DNA of 64,000 bases from Blastomyces gilchristii SLH14081 (GCF_000003855.2 NW_003101653.1:265000-328999); one strand, 5' to 3'; counted from the stretch's first letter, positions 48,723 through 61,755 are shown. Numbers and translations are program-made. Notes: a model not told the origin generated them from the letters alone.

Positions 48723-50850
48723 GGCCTACAGCCCTCCACTGATGGGTCACTTTTTCATACATTGATTGCTAATACAATTCACTGGTATAAAATATCCAAA
48801 CCAGACTAGTTCAGGTGAAGGACGCAGGTTTGTTCAATGCAGCAGGTTTTGAAAACACCTTTCACCGCCCGTCAGTACTGGATGCCAGGCAAATGAAAGC
48901 TTGCGATCATGCTCCTTCTATGTTTATACAGGACTTGGCCCAGGTGCTGCACCGCGACCACTGGTTGGATGTTCTAGGAGCATTGTGTAACGACAATTTG
49001 CTCATGAGGGTGTTCAATGGTGACACCTTGGATGATGATTTGACAGTGTGGATACAATTCTGAAATTGGACAATAGTCCGCGAATTGGTTGTGACAGGAT
49101 GTATTTGATTTCCTCGTCTGTTTGGATTGCAATGGACAAATAGATTGCTTGACGCCATCGCCCCCGGCAAAAGCTACCCTGCGAGGTTGCATACGAGTGT
49201 CCTCTCGGTCTGTATTCCTGCGGACTCCCAGCCAAGAAAGCCAAATGAATTCCTGTCACCGTCCACCCAGGATGCTATGTCCTCTGCAGTCAACCGAGGT
49301 CATTCAATGTGATATGGGCCAATTCTCTTTACGCAGTTCACCGCTAAAAGATATCCACCAGCCCACAGAATGGCAACTGCGATATTAATACTGATGCACT
49401 GCTTGTCCAGCTGCTCTTATAGATCAAACCACTCACTTGCTTGTTTAATAGAGGTGCAAAATTACTCTCAATTGAGTTCTCATCAATTATATCAGTCAAT
49501 CTTTGCCTCAGAGTGAACCAGAATGCCTGCTCGTTACTTCAACAGCCATTGCCGTTGACAGAATCAGCATTAAAAATAGAGTCGGTGAGGCCGTAGTGGC
49601 TTCATTTTCTGCAGTAGCTGCACACGTATGGCCTTGGAAAATGAAATATACGGCCATTACATCAAAAAGAACTTTCCAATAATGATTGAGCCCCAAAGCC
49701 ATGCAAAGAGGTTTGAAACAATGCCGATTTTCACTACTCAAGGCTTGAAAAAACTAAAACTTAGCAGTTTACAAAGAGAGTAGTCGCCCTTCACCCTGTC
49801 CGTATCCACATTTCATCAGCGTTTGCTTTGCAGTCTTTGAGGAGTACACCCCATATAGAACAATCTGGCGGACTTGTCATTGAAACAGGCTCCAGGAGCC
49901 TTGTTGAATTAGATAGAATGATATTAATTGAGTCCTCCATTCTACTCAAAGGAAGTAAGACTTGGGAGCAAATCTCTCCATCAGAGCAAGAAGCAGGAAC
50001 GTCCTTCGACACCGCTAGCACGAGTCTCACTAAGCCCATCTAAATTTGGTTCGGAACGAAATCAACCCATACGGCAACTTTGTCGACTTGGAGGGGGTTG
50101 TGAGGCACAGCTTGCACCTAATAGTAGGTTTATAAATGATTACATCTACCGTTGTACTGGTTGTGGAGTGTGTTTGACAAAAGCCCTCTTCTCCTTTCTC
50201 TATCAGGAATTCACTTGGGGTAGGATCGTGCCTAGGTTCTGAAGGACGCCGGCAAATTTTTGGCATGCTCAAGATGATGGAGTTTAGGGGACATATAACT
50301 GTGGCCGGCCTGATGGCGGAAATGGCAATACGCTAGATCAATGGAGGGTATTCAAGAAGTTCGTTCTAGTGGAGTGTTAGTATTGTTTCCGTGTTCGTTC
50401 CGGGCTAACTTCATGCAATATCAAAGAGATACACACACCGGCTGTGTTCAGTAAATATACACACGAAAGAAAATAGTACTGAGAAACCGTCAAGAGATGC
50501 CTCAATACAGCACAGGCCCGGCCGTTCACAGTGCATCAGCGGCCAATATCAATGGAGGTGTTGTGATATGGGTATAGGCCCTGGTTGCCCCTCGGTTTCT
50601 GAATGTTCATGCGGAAACTACCACAAACGGATCAGGAAGCAAATCAAACAAATCTTCAAGTGAAGGAAGAAGCAGGTTTTCAAAAGACTCAAGCTAGTAC
50701 ATGAAGTCTTTGCTGATCCCATTTGATCGTGCGTTGCGGAGTACCTGAGTGAAGTACAGTTGTGTCCAATATATGAGTGTACTAGCGGCTCAGTGCTGAG
50801 CATATATCATTATACCCTGCTTCTTCCCTGATATCTCAATCATTCAATCT
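48723..50850. other. Right edge of the gene island, unresolved coding debris
   Basis: Several moderately long frames occur on both strands. One on plus at 48,815-49,063 contains QDLAQVLHRDHWLDVLGALC. Others on minus at 49,508-49,741 and 49,791-50,039 are Cys-bearing. I could not join them into a gene with good splice sites, nor recognise a family. Given the two pseudogenes to the left, decayed genes are likely. Confidence 0.3.
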
Positions 50851-51094
50851 TCACTCTATGAGCCAAAAAATGTCTCTCAAACTGAAGCTATTGCGTAAAG
50901 AGCACTCTTCAGCTATTAATGTTATCAATACTATTTTAAATATTTATAAATGAGAATATTCATTTCTAGTTATTACTCAGACTTTGAAACTATTCTATTC
51001 TATTATATTCACTATTATCTTTTATGAAAAATGTAAAAAAAAGAATAAAAGCAGCTTGAAAAAGAGATTTAATTAGTTCTCTAAACTCTCTACT
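50851..51094. other. Boundary of the AT-rich block
   Basis: Composition falls abruptly from gene-island GC to strongly AT-rich. A plus-strand translation is rich in Lys and Ser and could be the end of another decayed element. Not identified. Confidence 0.35.
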
Positions 51095-51548
51095 TGTGGC
51101 GGGCTGCGCCCGATCAATCATATAGACTATTCCATTACACTCCACAGATTTCAACCGCTTCATTCTTGAACACGTATGCTCTGATTCTCAGCCACTCTCA
51201 ATCACTGATCCTCGGCCGTGTATGCTCTGATTCTCAGTCACTCTTAATCACTGATTCTTGACTGTTATGAACATGTATAGATTCTTCCACTCTGAAGTCT
51301 CACTGTGTATATTATCACATACATGTATAAATATTCACTTTAATCACTGATTCTTGCACTTTCTCTTTCTTTTTCTTCTCTAATGTTTTTCTCTTTATTA
51401 TATAAGATTTATATATATTATACTGATCTATTCAGTGTAGGTCTCTTATACTAGAAAAATATTCATTATCTTCTTATTAGAAATGATTATTCATATATTA
51501 TCTTCTTATTAGAAATAATTATTCACTGAGATATCTGAATATATAACA
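51095..51548 (+). repeat. Probable 5' LTR of gypsy element 2
   Basis: Starts with TGTGGCGGGCTGCGCCCGAT, a GC-rich patch in otherwise AT-rich DNA. It contains TATA-like sequences (about 51,396-51,418) and has a plausible ACA end near 51,546-51,548. The partner LTR lies beyond the window, so the limits are inferred. The order of what follows (gag-like region, then reverse transcriptase at 62.7 kb) agrees with a 5' LTR. Confidence 0.45.
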
Positions 51549-52505
51549 ACATATAAGAAATAGAGAAATAGTTAAATAGTTAAGTGAATACTGAGTCTTT
51601 AGATAGAAGCTTACTTATCAATTACTTTAACTCTGTAATAAAATCTTATAAAGAGAGTAAAATTTTATAAGAGAATATCAGTAAAAGATTTAAAAGTTCT
51701 GATATCTTAAATGTATAAAATATTTATATAATTACATATTCAATGATTGATATAATCATATCTAATAATAATATAAGAGAACTTTTAAATGTGAGTATAA
51801 ATATAATATCACAGTAGCTCTGACTCTCTGAGTAATATTAAAATTATAATAATAATAAATAGCTAATATACATGTAACTTAACAATGCTAATATAAAGAG
51901 ATTTAATAATTATTATAATAAGAAACTTATACAATTTCAACATTTACAGAATCAAATATAAAAGTACTGAAAGAATGCTTAAATACTTCTATATATTTTA
52001 ATACTTTCAATCTCACTCTCTACTCATTATGAAGAATGAAAATGCTTATAAAACTGAGTGTAAATAAAGATATTATCAGTTTATTAACTAATCAAGATTA
52101 ATATATCAATGAATAATTAAAGAATTATATAAAACAGAAGTTCTATTTATGAATGAAAGTATGTAAATCAGTATTATAAATATTTAATAATATTATTAAA
52201 TATCTTGATATTCTGTTCTGAGATACTGCTATATAATAAAAAGTATTAAATTGATTACAGAGTGTCTGACAGAGAAATACTTCTCTTATAACATTTATCT
52301 CTGACTTTGATATCAAGATTCTAGAAGTAGATAATTAATCTTGAGAGAATTATATGAAGATTAGCATGCTTAAGAAGACATTAACTTTTAAACTCTTACA
52401 GACTCTTATAAGTGTAGATAAAGATCAGACTTATAAATAATAAGAGTTTCTGTATATAACTTCAGACATTAAATGACTATTTTATCAAGCTTAAGAGTAT
52501 ACAGA

Positions 52506-52513
52506 ACAGTGAT
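52506..52513 (+). repeat. 8-bp target-site duplication of MITE copy A (left)
   Basis: ACAGTGAT, identical to 60,815-60,822. Confidence 0.85.
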
Positions 52514-52549
52514 TAGACTGATCACTGAGACTATGAATTTCATATTTAA

Positions 52550-53081
52550 TATCACGCTCCCGGCCGCGCCAAGGCTCTGTTGCGGTTCCACACGGCTCAT
52601 TGCTTTCATGTGAATGATTTCATTCTGTCTGAACTGGTTTTCAACCACTCTATGACATCATTCAGATATATCATAGAAAGATCTGATTGATGAATATGAG
52701 AACTCTGCTTCTATACAAGGTCAGCAGATTACTTTTCCTTGACAGTGAGACACTGCTGAGATATCACTTCAGCTATTCTTACTTATGAAATGAGAGAAGA
52801 TATCTGCTCATTGTCTATATAGAATAGCTAGATGCTGACTTCTTATAAAAGAAGTCAGTAATTTGTTTTTCTTCTACTGAAATATATATAAGAGTTACTG
52901 CATGTCTCATACAATCTTCTTAGTATACTAAGTATCATATCTGTGATATTCTTGCAATAACTCTGTAGTCTATAAGCTTGCTATTCAAGCAAGATAGTCA
53001 AGCTCACTTATACAGCTTCTCAAACAACTATCTCTATATATTACTACTGACTAGTCACTGCTTTAATTTCATCATATTACA
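52550..53081 (+). repeat. 5' LTR of gypsy element 1 (532 bp)
   Basis: Begins TATCACGCTCCCGG (probably once TGTCACG) and ends ATATTACA. It aligns without length change to the 3' LTR; the differences that I checked are transitions. It is preceded by TTTAA (52,545-52,549), the same five bases that follow the 3' LTR. Confidence 0.92.
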
Positions 53082-56000
53082 ATTCAAATCACTTAATCTG
53101 ATTACAGGTTTGAATCAGTCAAGCTCTAACAGACTGATATAATCTCATGCACTTACACTGAAATTAATCTGATCTCACTCTCTGAGAGAAACACTACATC
53201 ATTCTCTAGAGTGTGTACATCTCTATCTCAGCAGAAATCTGAGATTTCTGAAACTGCTGTATATTTTAACATAAGCTCTTCAATCACTCTGTCATCACTG
53301 CAGTCTCTACACATCTATATCTATCATGAAGATAGAGAGATTAAGATTGAAGATTCTCTGAGATATAAGAGAAATATCTTATCTGAATTTCACAGCTTTA
53401 TCTGTACTCTTGAACAGAAATTCCACCTTAATCTGAGCCAGTATAATACTCATGAGATATAAGTAATATATACTGTCAATCTTCTTAAAGACATCTCTGT
53501 GACTACTTGAGTCATCAAGGAAAGAGAGCTTGAGTGTATTAATACTATTATAACTTGAGAAGAATTCAAGAACTTTCTACTGAATCAAATCAAAGATCAC
53601 TGCAACTGCAGCTTCACAGTGATGCAGCAGTTTAACTTATTATATTAATAAGATAATGAGAATTCTTCTGATTTCAATACAAGATTTGAAGAATATTGAG
53701 AGAAATTGACTGATAATTTGAATTAATTAAAAACACAGCTTTATCTCACAAAGCTGACTTATAAGATGTGAATAATAATATCATAATATCAGAGTTTATT
53801 AATTAATTGTACTGAGCTTGTTAATCTGACTTTCTGAATCTATTTAAATAATCAATTCTCTGAGAAAAAGATCAACAAGATCTCTTCTAAGTAATTAATA
53901 ACAGAATTTAAACAGTGCTGTGATAGCTTCAGTGTGAAGAAAGTAAAGAAGAATTTTAAGTATTCTGATTCTTCACTCACTGTAAAGAAATGTTAAAAAA
54001 GATTTAATAAAGATCTCTGTTTCAACTGTGAAGCTGATGAACACTATATCAGTGATTATAAGAAGCTGAAGAAGAGAAGAAACTGAGAAGATATCTTCTC
54101 AAAGTTAACTTCTCTTCTGACAAATGTATCTGTGAAAGATAAAGAAGAGAAAGAAAAGAATTGATAATTCTCACATCTTCAAGTTTATATTATAATCACA
54201 ATACATACTCTGAATAAGAAGATATCAGTGAGATGTCTACTTGACTTCAGAGTAGATATTAACTTCATATTCTATTTCTTTTCTTTAATGAAGAATTAAA
54301 AGAAGATAGACCTATCAGATTATGTGAAATTTACTGATGAAATGAAATATCACTGTTTTGATATAATCTAAGCATAGTGTGTAATTACAGACTTAGAAGA
54401 AATCTTTAAGAAGAGCAGTCTGCTTCTTCACACAGTTAACATCATAGATAAGAACATCATTCTAGATCTTTTATAGTTGAGAGAAAACAATTCTCTCATT
54501 GACTGAGTCACTTAGATGTGACAGTATTATCTCACTAATGAAGAGACAGTGATAGAGAAATCTGAAGAGTTTCATTGAAAGAATCTTAAGAAAAAGATTG
54601 AGTCAATATACTGTATAATAGATGACTGAGACTTGAGAATAGATGAAGAAGTCATCACTCTTACTGCAAGATTAGCAGCAGTATTCATTATTAAAGATGA
54701 ATGTATATGATATCTCTTTACAGATTTTAAGAATATCTTTTCAGAAAGAGAAGTAGTGAAGTTTTCTGATATCAAGATATAATATAAGATTTGCCTTGAA
54801 GACAGTGTAACAGCACTGTACAGATCTCTTTACAACTTGTCTATAAAGAAATTGAATATTCTGCATAAATATCTTGAAGAAGTGCAATCAAAGAACTGAA
54901 TATATTCATCAAAGAGTTCAGCAGAGATATCTATACTCTTTGTACTTAAGAAGAATAATAGACTACATCTATATATAGACTACAGAGATCTTAATAAGAT
55001 GATAATTAAGAATCACTATTCATTACTATTAATTGATAAGATGATTGATTAATTATCTGAAGTAAAGATGTTCTCAAAGATTAATATACAGAATGTCTAT
55101 TATAGAATCAGAGTTAATAAAGATAATATTTGAAAAATAACTTTTTATATCAAGTATGATAATTTTGAATATCTTGTTTTATCTTTTAATCTTTATAACA
55201 CTTCAGCTATCTTTCAGATCTATATAAATAAGACACTGCAGAGCCTTGTCAATGTCTTCTGTATAGTATACTTAGATGACATTCTAATCTTCTCAAAAAT
55301 GAAGAAAGAACATGATATTCATATTTAAGAAGTATTAAGTCACTTAAGACAGTATTAACTCTATACAAACACTGAAAAATGCTCATTCTACATGCAGGAG
55401 ATTGATTTCTTAGATTATATTATTGAGATGAATAACATTTCAATGAACAGAAGTCAGGTCTCTGTTATTGAGAACTGGCCAGTGCTGTGAATATATTATA
55501 AAATGCAGATATTTCTAGAATTTATGAATTTCTACAGATGATTCATCTATATATATTCACAGATTACTGTTCCTCTTACAGATCTGTTAAAGAAAAGTAT
55601 GAAAGACAGAAAAACAGAATTATTTATTCTCACTCAAGATACTATGCAGATGTTTGCAGAATTGAAATAAGCTTTCACAGATATTATAATACTGAATCAC
55701 TTTAACTCTGACTTACTCAGTCAGTGTGAGACTGATATATCTGAGAATAAAATCTGTGAAATCTTTTCACAGTTGATACTGAAGATCTTTCAACATTGAA
55801 AGAATTAGAAAATAATCACTTCTGAGAAAACAGATAATGAATTATCTGTGAGAGAAGACTTTTTCACAGAGTCTATAAGACATTATAAATAGAGATCAGT
55901 GACCTTCTTCTTCAAGAAGTTATCACTCACACAGAGAAGATATAATACTCATGATCAGAAGATGTTAGTAATTGTCAAATTCTTTAAGATCTGATAACAT

Positions 56001-59000
56001 TATCTTCAGAGTAGTAAGTACTCAGTGCAAGTTCTCACTGATCATACAAATCTGCATTACTTCTTAACAACAAAGAGCTTGATAGAATATCAAGTCAGAT
56101 AAGTGAAGCTGCTTTCAGAGTATGATTTCTATATCTGATACTGTTCAGATCAGCTTAATCTCACTGATATACTATCTAGATAATCTGATTATAATATTAT
56201 TAATACAGAGAAGAATTCTACAAAAGAATCTCTGTCATCACTGCAGAAGAAGCTGACTGCAGAGAGTTAAGATTCTCTGAAGCTCAGAAATAATGCTGAT
56301 AAGACAGCTGTATAACTCAGTATAGAAGGTGAAAGAAAATCCAGGTCTCTGTAGAGAACTGATACTGAAGATTATAAGCTTCTCATATCATGTCTTACAA
56401 TCATTGAATTGATAAAGAATGAAACAGTCTACAATCTTTTAACTTAACTACTTTTAAAATTCATTGATAAGTTACAGAAGAGAGACATCTCTACTGCAGC
56501 TTAAATTCAAAAGTTAAAGAAGAAAGAATCTGATTTGAACTTAAAAGAGACAGACTCTGAGTGAAGCAGTGCTGCTAAGAAATCAAGTCACTGATAACTA
56601 GAAGAATATGAACTTCTACTGCTGAATAATTCAGTCTTCATCTCTTATAGCAGAACAGTGTGTCAGAAGTTATTAAGAATTCATTATAATAATTCTCATA
56701 TGAGGCACTTCAGATTAGAGAAGACTGAAAAGCTTCTAAAATATAAATATATTTAAGACAAGCTTCAGACAGATGTCAAAGAGTATATTAAGACTTATAA
56801 TATCTATCAAAAGATAAAGATTCTGTGATATAAGTAATACAGCAAGTTGATATCACTGTCTGTTTCAAAGAGCTTATAATAAAATCTATCAATGAATTTC
56901 ATAGTTGATCTGCTAAAGTTGACAAGAGTTAAAGAATATAACTCAATTTTGATCATTATTAACTACTTCATGAAGATAATCAGATATATCTCTACTTATA
57001 AAAAGATTAAAGCCTCTGAATTGACTGACCTGTTTTTAGATATCATCATTCATGATCACAGTGCTCTGAAATCATTGATAACAGATTGAGAATCTCTCTT
57101 CACTAGTAAATACTGATTGACTTTTTACTATCATTTTATAATAAGATGTCTTCTCAGTACTATATTTTATTTGCAGACAGATGATCAGACTGAATATCAG
57201 AATCAGATACTAGAATAGCATTTTCAAGTATTCTATTTATATTATCAGAATGATTGACTCAAACATCTTCTAACTACTGAATTTATATATAACAATACAA
57301 AGAATACAATCTTAAAGATATCTTCTTTCTATGCTTATTATGAATATAATTCTTTGTTACTCAGTGACATTGCAGATGACATTTTAAAGAGAGAGATAGA
57401 TAGTCAGAATATTGAATAAATACAGAGAACAGAGTATCTCTCAGTGTCAGAAGTAAAAGTAAGATTGAAACTTTTGAATAAAATTTATAAGAAGATAGTG
57501 AAAAGCATCTGCTGTGCTCAGAAGCAGTAGATAGAATACTATAATTAAAAACATCTTTCAATGAAGTTCTTAATAGAGAATCAAGTACTACTTTCAGTAA
57601 AGAATATCAAGATAATGAGACTGTATAAGAAGCTCAGTAAGTAGTAACTAGAACCTTTCTCAGTAATAAAAGTAATGAGTAAGCAGATATATAAGTTGAA
57701 ATTACTCACAGAATTAAAATCAATTTATTCTGTTTTTCACATTTTCTATTTAAAGCTCTATAAGTAATACTCTGAGATGAAGCTGTCTCAGCTGAATAAT
57801 ATTGAGATTAAGAATGATACTAAATATCTTATAAAGAAAATATTGAATAAGTAAACATATTACAGTAAGCTTCAATATTTTATTAAATAAGAAAATTATT
57901 CATTATCAGAGAATTTATGAAAATCACTTAAGTATTTGAAAAATGCTGAGAAAGAGATTATAAGCTATAAGACAGTTAGTAGAGATTACTCTGTTATATA
58001 TCAGAGATATTAAATAAGAAATACTACTTAAGACTTCTTATTTTTCTTAAACAATTTTTTAGAGATAATCTTATAGTGATGAGCTGATATCTTATAGACT
58101 CTGTAGCACTCTTCTTCTATTTTCTCTCAAAGAGTTTTTTAGAAGTTTAATGAAACTATACAAGTGTAAAATTCCTGAAGTAGTTAGAGAAAAGAGATAT
58201 TAAAAATTAATAAAAAGATTAATATTATCAATTTACAGACTGCTGCTATTCTAATAGAGCTGCAGCCTGCTGAAAAAGTAAAAAGAGAAATCAGAGTCTA
58301 CTCATTAATAACTATACTCTCATCAAACTCATTCTTCACTGTTGAAGTCTCTGATATCAGTATCTTTGTCTACTGAGAAGTTAGTACTGCAGCACTGTAG
58401 AAGAGTATAAGAAATATATAAAAATATCAACTTATCAACTTATAAAGCATCTCAGTTATCTGTTTTAATTGAAGTAAGATTCTCTTCAATTAGTAATTAA
58501 TCTCTACAGTGCTTTTAACAGCAGCATCAGCTGACTTCTTCTTAAGATCAGTCATTCTGAGATGTTTTTTTATCTTGAAGATTCACACTTTTATCTTCTT
58601 TTATAGATGAGTAAGAAGAACCTCTTCAGTCTTGATAAAATTCATCAATACTTGAAGCTCTGAGACTCTTGCTCTGTACTACTTGAGCATCTGAGCTTCT
58701 TGTCAGAGCTGATATAACATCTTCTTGTAGAGTAGGTAATACTTACAGAGAGATAGAAGTCATTGTTACAGATATAACAGAAATAACAGAAGTGAGAGAA
58801 GAGATAAGTATATAAAATCCTCCTCTTCTTCAGCTGCTTAGTGCAGTGCAGATAGATGACAGTACTGATTAAAAGCTGCACTGAAGCCTCTTCATGAAGA
58901 GAAGACAAAGAAACTATGAGACTCTGCAGACTCAACTTAGCAGCATTCTGAGCAGGGCTCAGATATGTCATGAGAGAAAAACTATAGATTAAGCTTCTCA

Positions 59001-59807
59001 GAGCTACTATCTCTGAAATCAAGCTCTCTCTGAGATTCTCTTTAAATAATCACACAGGGTCATATGTCACTGTGTTGATTGAAGAGAAAGACAGTGTTAC
59101 AATGATAGTGAGAGAAGCAGAGAAAGAATCAGACACAGATGAACTGACTGACAGAAGGAATGACATCTCACTACAAGGCATGACAACTGTCACTGCGGCT
59201 GTAAGAGAAGTAGGAGAAGAAGAAGAAGAAGATGTGACAATGAGAGCAGTGCTTTCACAGTTTGTTGACACCACTGTCTCTGCCTTCAACCAGGCTTTCT
59301 TGACAGCTATAAAGACCACAGCTGCATCATGAAGACATTTACTCACTAGAGAATGTCAGAATAAGTCCTTTATTATTCTTCAAGAATGATACTCTCATAC
59401 ACTCACTGTTGCAATTGAGAGAAGGAGAAAGAAAAATGTTTCACAGAGAAGAAGATCTTTTTAAAAAAATCCTGTCACTACTGTTAGCTTTGTCTCTAAA
59501 ACACACTACTTTTGTAGAGAATTTCATATATAGAACAGAATATGATGAGAGATCTACAAGTCACTTATTAACTACATTTTCCTTATCTTAAATTAATATA
59601 TAAGGAACTCACTTATCACATATTTGATTTAAATGAAGATGAGCAAAGAAAGATCTATACAGTTAGCAGAAAAACTCATCTATTTCTTTATATTATATAC
59701 AGTATATATACTGTCAATCAGTTGACAATTATTGCTATATAACAAAGATAATTCCTAATTCAGTAATCTTGAGAGTATAGAGACTATACTTTTAAAGAGA
59801 AGAGTAT
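53082..59807 (+). pseudogene. Gag-Pol of gypsy element 1 (chromovirus), RIP-degraded
   Basis: Read through its many stops, the plus strand shows the full Ty3/gypsy order. The gag region ends in a zinc knuckle (about 54,015-54,060) whose last Cys is now Tyr. The protease has LLD near 54,239. The reverse transcriptase has VYLDDILIFS at 55,266-55,295. RNase H has LTDHTNLHYFLTTKSL near 56,035. The integrase zinc finger near 56,680-56,820 keeps His but has Tyr for Cys. The integrase core begins near 56,892 with MNFIVDL, then a SLITD block. Finally a chromodomain-like segment (TYYSKLQYFIK.ENYSLSENL) lies at about 57,860-57,930. The C-terminal chromodomain marks a chromovirus. A PPT-like AAAGAGAAGAG (59,794-59,804) precedes the 3' LTR. 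Cannot encode active enzymes. Confidence 0.85.
58645..59346 (-). other. Antisense open frame between chromodomain and 3' LTR of element 1
   Basis: On the minus strand, two open frames (59,346-59,050 and 59,022-58,645) are in the same phase and separated by few stops, about 234 codons in all. The Pol frame of the same element has a stop every 10-20 codons. The predicted text is Ser/Val/Thr-rich (SSSSSSPTSLTAAVTVV) and has clustered Cys (HFCYFCYICNNDFY). Not recognised. The plus strand is also open at 59,072-59,332, so codon content alone does not decide. Confidence 0.35.
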
Positions 59808-60339
59808 TATTATACTCTCAGCTATATCAAGACTCTGTTACAGTTTCACACAGCTTATCACTTTCATACAGATGATTTCATTCTATCTGAACCAGTTTTC
59901 AACTGCTCTATAATATCATTCATATATATCATAGAAAGATCTGATTGATAAATATGAAAACCTCACTTCTATATAAGATCAGCAGATTACTTTTTCTTGA
60001 TAGTGAGACATCACTGAGATATCACTCTGACTATTCTCACTCATGAAATGAGAGAAGGTATTCACTCATTATCTATATAAAATAGCTAGATACTGACTTC
60101 TTATGAAAGAAGTCAGTGATTTATTTTTCTTCTACTAAAATATATACAAGAGTTACTGCATGTCTCATACAATCTTCTTAGTATACTAAGTATTATATCT
60201 GTGATATTCTTGCAATAACTCTGTAGTCTATGAGCTCACTATTCAAGCAAGATAGTCAAGCTCACTTATACAGCTTCTTAAACAACTATCTCTATATGTC
60301 ACCGCTAACTAGTCACTGCTTCGGTTCCGCCATGTTACA
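59808..60339 (+). repeat. 3' LTR of gypsy element 1 (532 bp)
   Basis: Starts TATTATACTCTCAG and ends CCGCCATGTTACA. Same length as the 5' LTR. It is followed by TTTAA (60,340-60,344), matching the bases before the 5' LTR, which is the 5-bp target duplication of gypsy integration. Confidence 0.92.
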
Positions 60340-61042
60340 TTTAATCTCATTTAATCTGATCTCATACATTTCTTGATGTGAATTCTGCTGAGACTAGTTA
60401 TTAAAAAAACATGCAAAGTAACTATATATCAGATCTTAAAATAAAACTATAACTTGAAAAAAATGAGAAAGTGATTTCATTTGATCTCATTTAGTCTCAT
60501 TCTTGATATAAAGTTACTATTTTTAGACATTTTAAGGTTTTTTTTAGACTATTTCTAATTTTTTAAAAAGTAACACTTTTTAATAACACTCAAATGAGAT
60601 TTAAAGTCATTTAAAGCAATAAAAATAATTTAAATTGAGAAGTGAAAATCATGATCTCATTTGAAAAATGTGATAAGAGTAGACAGTAAGTTTCACTGAG
60701 ACAGTATAAGACTACTATCTAATGTTAAAATCATGTAACAAGATCAATTAAATTGATAATGAAACTATTAAAAAATCTGGTTCTGATTTCAGACACGGTC
60801 ACACGATCAGTCTAACAGTGATAGAAGACATTATACTTATACACTTATACTGAAGAATAATAATGATGCAGATGTCATGAATTGAGTAGACTTGAATATC
60901 TATATATAAGCAAGAGTCTCTGTTATCTGAACAGACTTCTGAGTTTCTGAGATCACTTCTGAAGAAGTTGCTGATTAATGTTAATAAGAAGTGTGTATCA
61001 ACTGTAACTGATCAGAGTATATTACTTTCAACTATTAATCAG

Positions 61043-61755
61043 TCTATGTGTCTAGACTGGCTGCTGAGACTATGAATTTCACATTTAATCTCATTTAATC
61101 TAGTCTCATACATTTCTTGATGTGAATCCTGCTGAGACTAATCATTAAAAAAACATGTAAAGTGACTATATACCAGATCTCAAAATGAAACCATGACTTA
61201 GAAAAAATAAGAAAGTGGTCTCATTTGATCTTATTTAGTCTTATTCTTGTAGACTAGCTGCTGAGATCATGAATTTCACATTTAATCTCATTTGATTTAA
61301 TTCTATACATTTCTTGACATGAATCCCGCTGGGACTAGTCATTAAAAAAACATGCAAAGTGACTATATATCAGATCTTAAAATGAAACCATGACTTAAAA
61401 AAAATGAGAAAGTGATCTCATTTGGTTTTATTTAGTCTCATTCTTAGCATAAAGTTACTATTTTTAGACATTTTAAGGTTTTTTTTAGACTATTTTTAAT
61501 TTTTTAAAAAGTAACACTTTTTGATAATGCTCAAATGAGATTTAAAGTCATTTAAAGCAATAAAAATAATTTAAATTAAGAAGTGAAAATCATGATCTCA
61601 TTTGAAAAATGTGATAAGAGTACACAGTAAGTCTCACTGAGATAGTATGAAACTACTATCTAATGTTAAAACTGTGTAATGAGATCAGTTGAATTGGTAA
61701 TGAGACTATCAAAAAATCTGGTCCTGGTTTCAGACACGGTCACACGGTCAGTCTT
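61043..61755 (+). mobile_element. hAT-like MITE copies B (partial) and C (complete), joined
   Basis: B runs 61,043-61,249 from TAGACTGG and stops at TTCTTG in the middle of the element. C starts immediately with TAGACTAG at 61,250 and runs to CAGTCTT at 61,755. The flanks are TATGTGTC (61,035-61,042) and TATATATC (61,756-61,763). They match at six of eight bases and both differences are G-to-A, so the pair probably shares one target duplication. Confidence 0.7.

Larger units (their letters stand above)
52514..60814 (+). mobile_element. hAT-like MITE copy A, split by gypsy element 1
   Basis: Starts TAGACTGATCACTGAGAC and ends CACACGATCAGTCTA, so its terminal inverted repeats are TAGACTG/CAGTCTA. 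The MITE itself is 52,514-52,549 plus 60,345-60,814, about 506 bases. The rest is the gypsy chromovirus and one TTTAA duplication. The exact 8-bp duplication ACAGTGAT on both sides shows that these two pieces were once one insertion. Eight-base duplications and TAG-starting ends are typical of hAT transposons. No coding capacity, so non-autonomous. Confidence 0.85.

Noticed and set aside
57361..57561. 66-codon minus-strand frame within the gypsy integrase
   Set aside because: Chance opening in RIP-mutated DNA; the plus strand carries the recognisable integrase.
59072..59332. Host gene in the plus strand between chromodomain and LTR
   Set aside because: Short, acidic low complexity, no start context, inside the retroelement; kept only as a question about the antisense frame.
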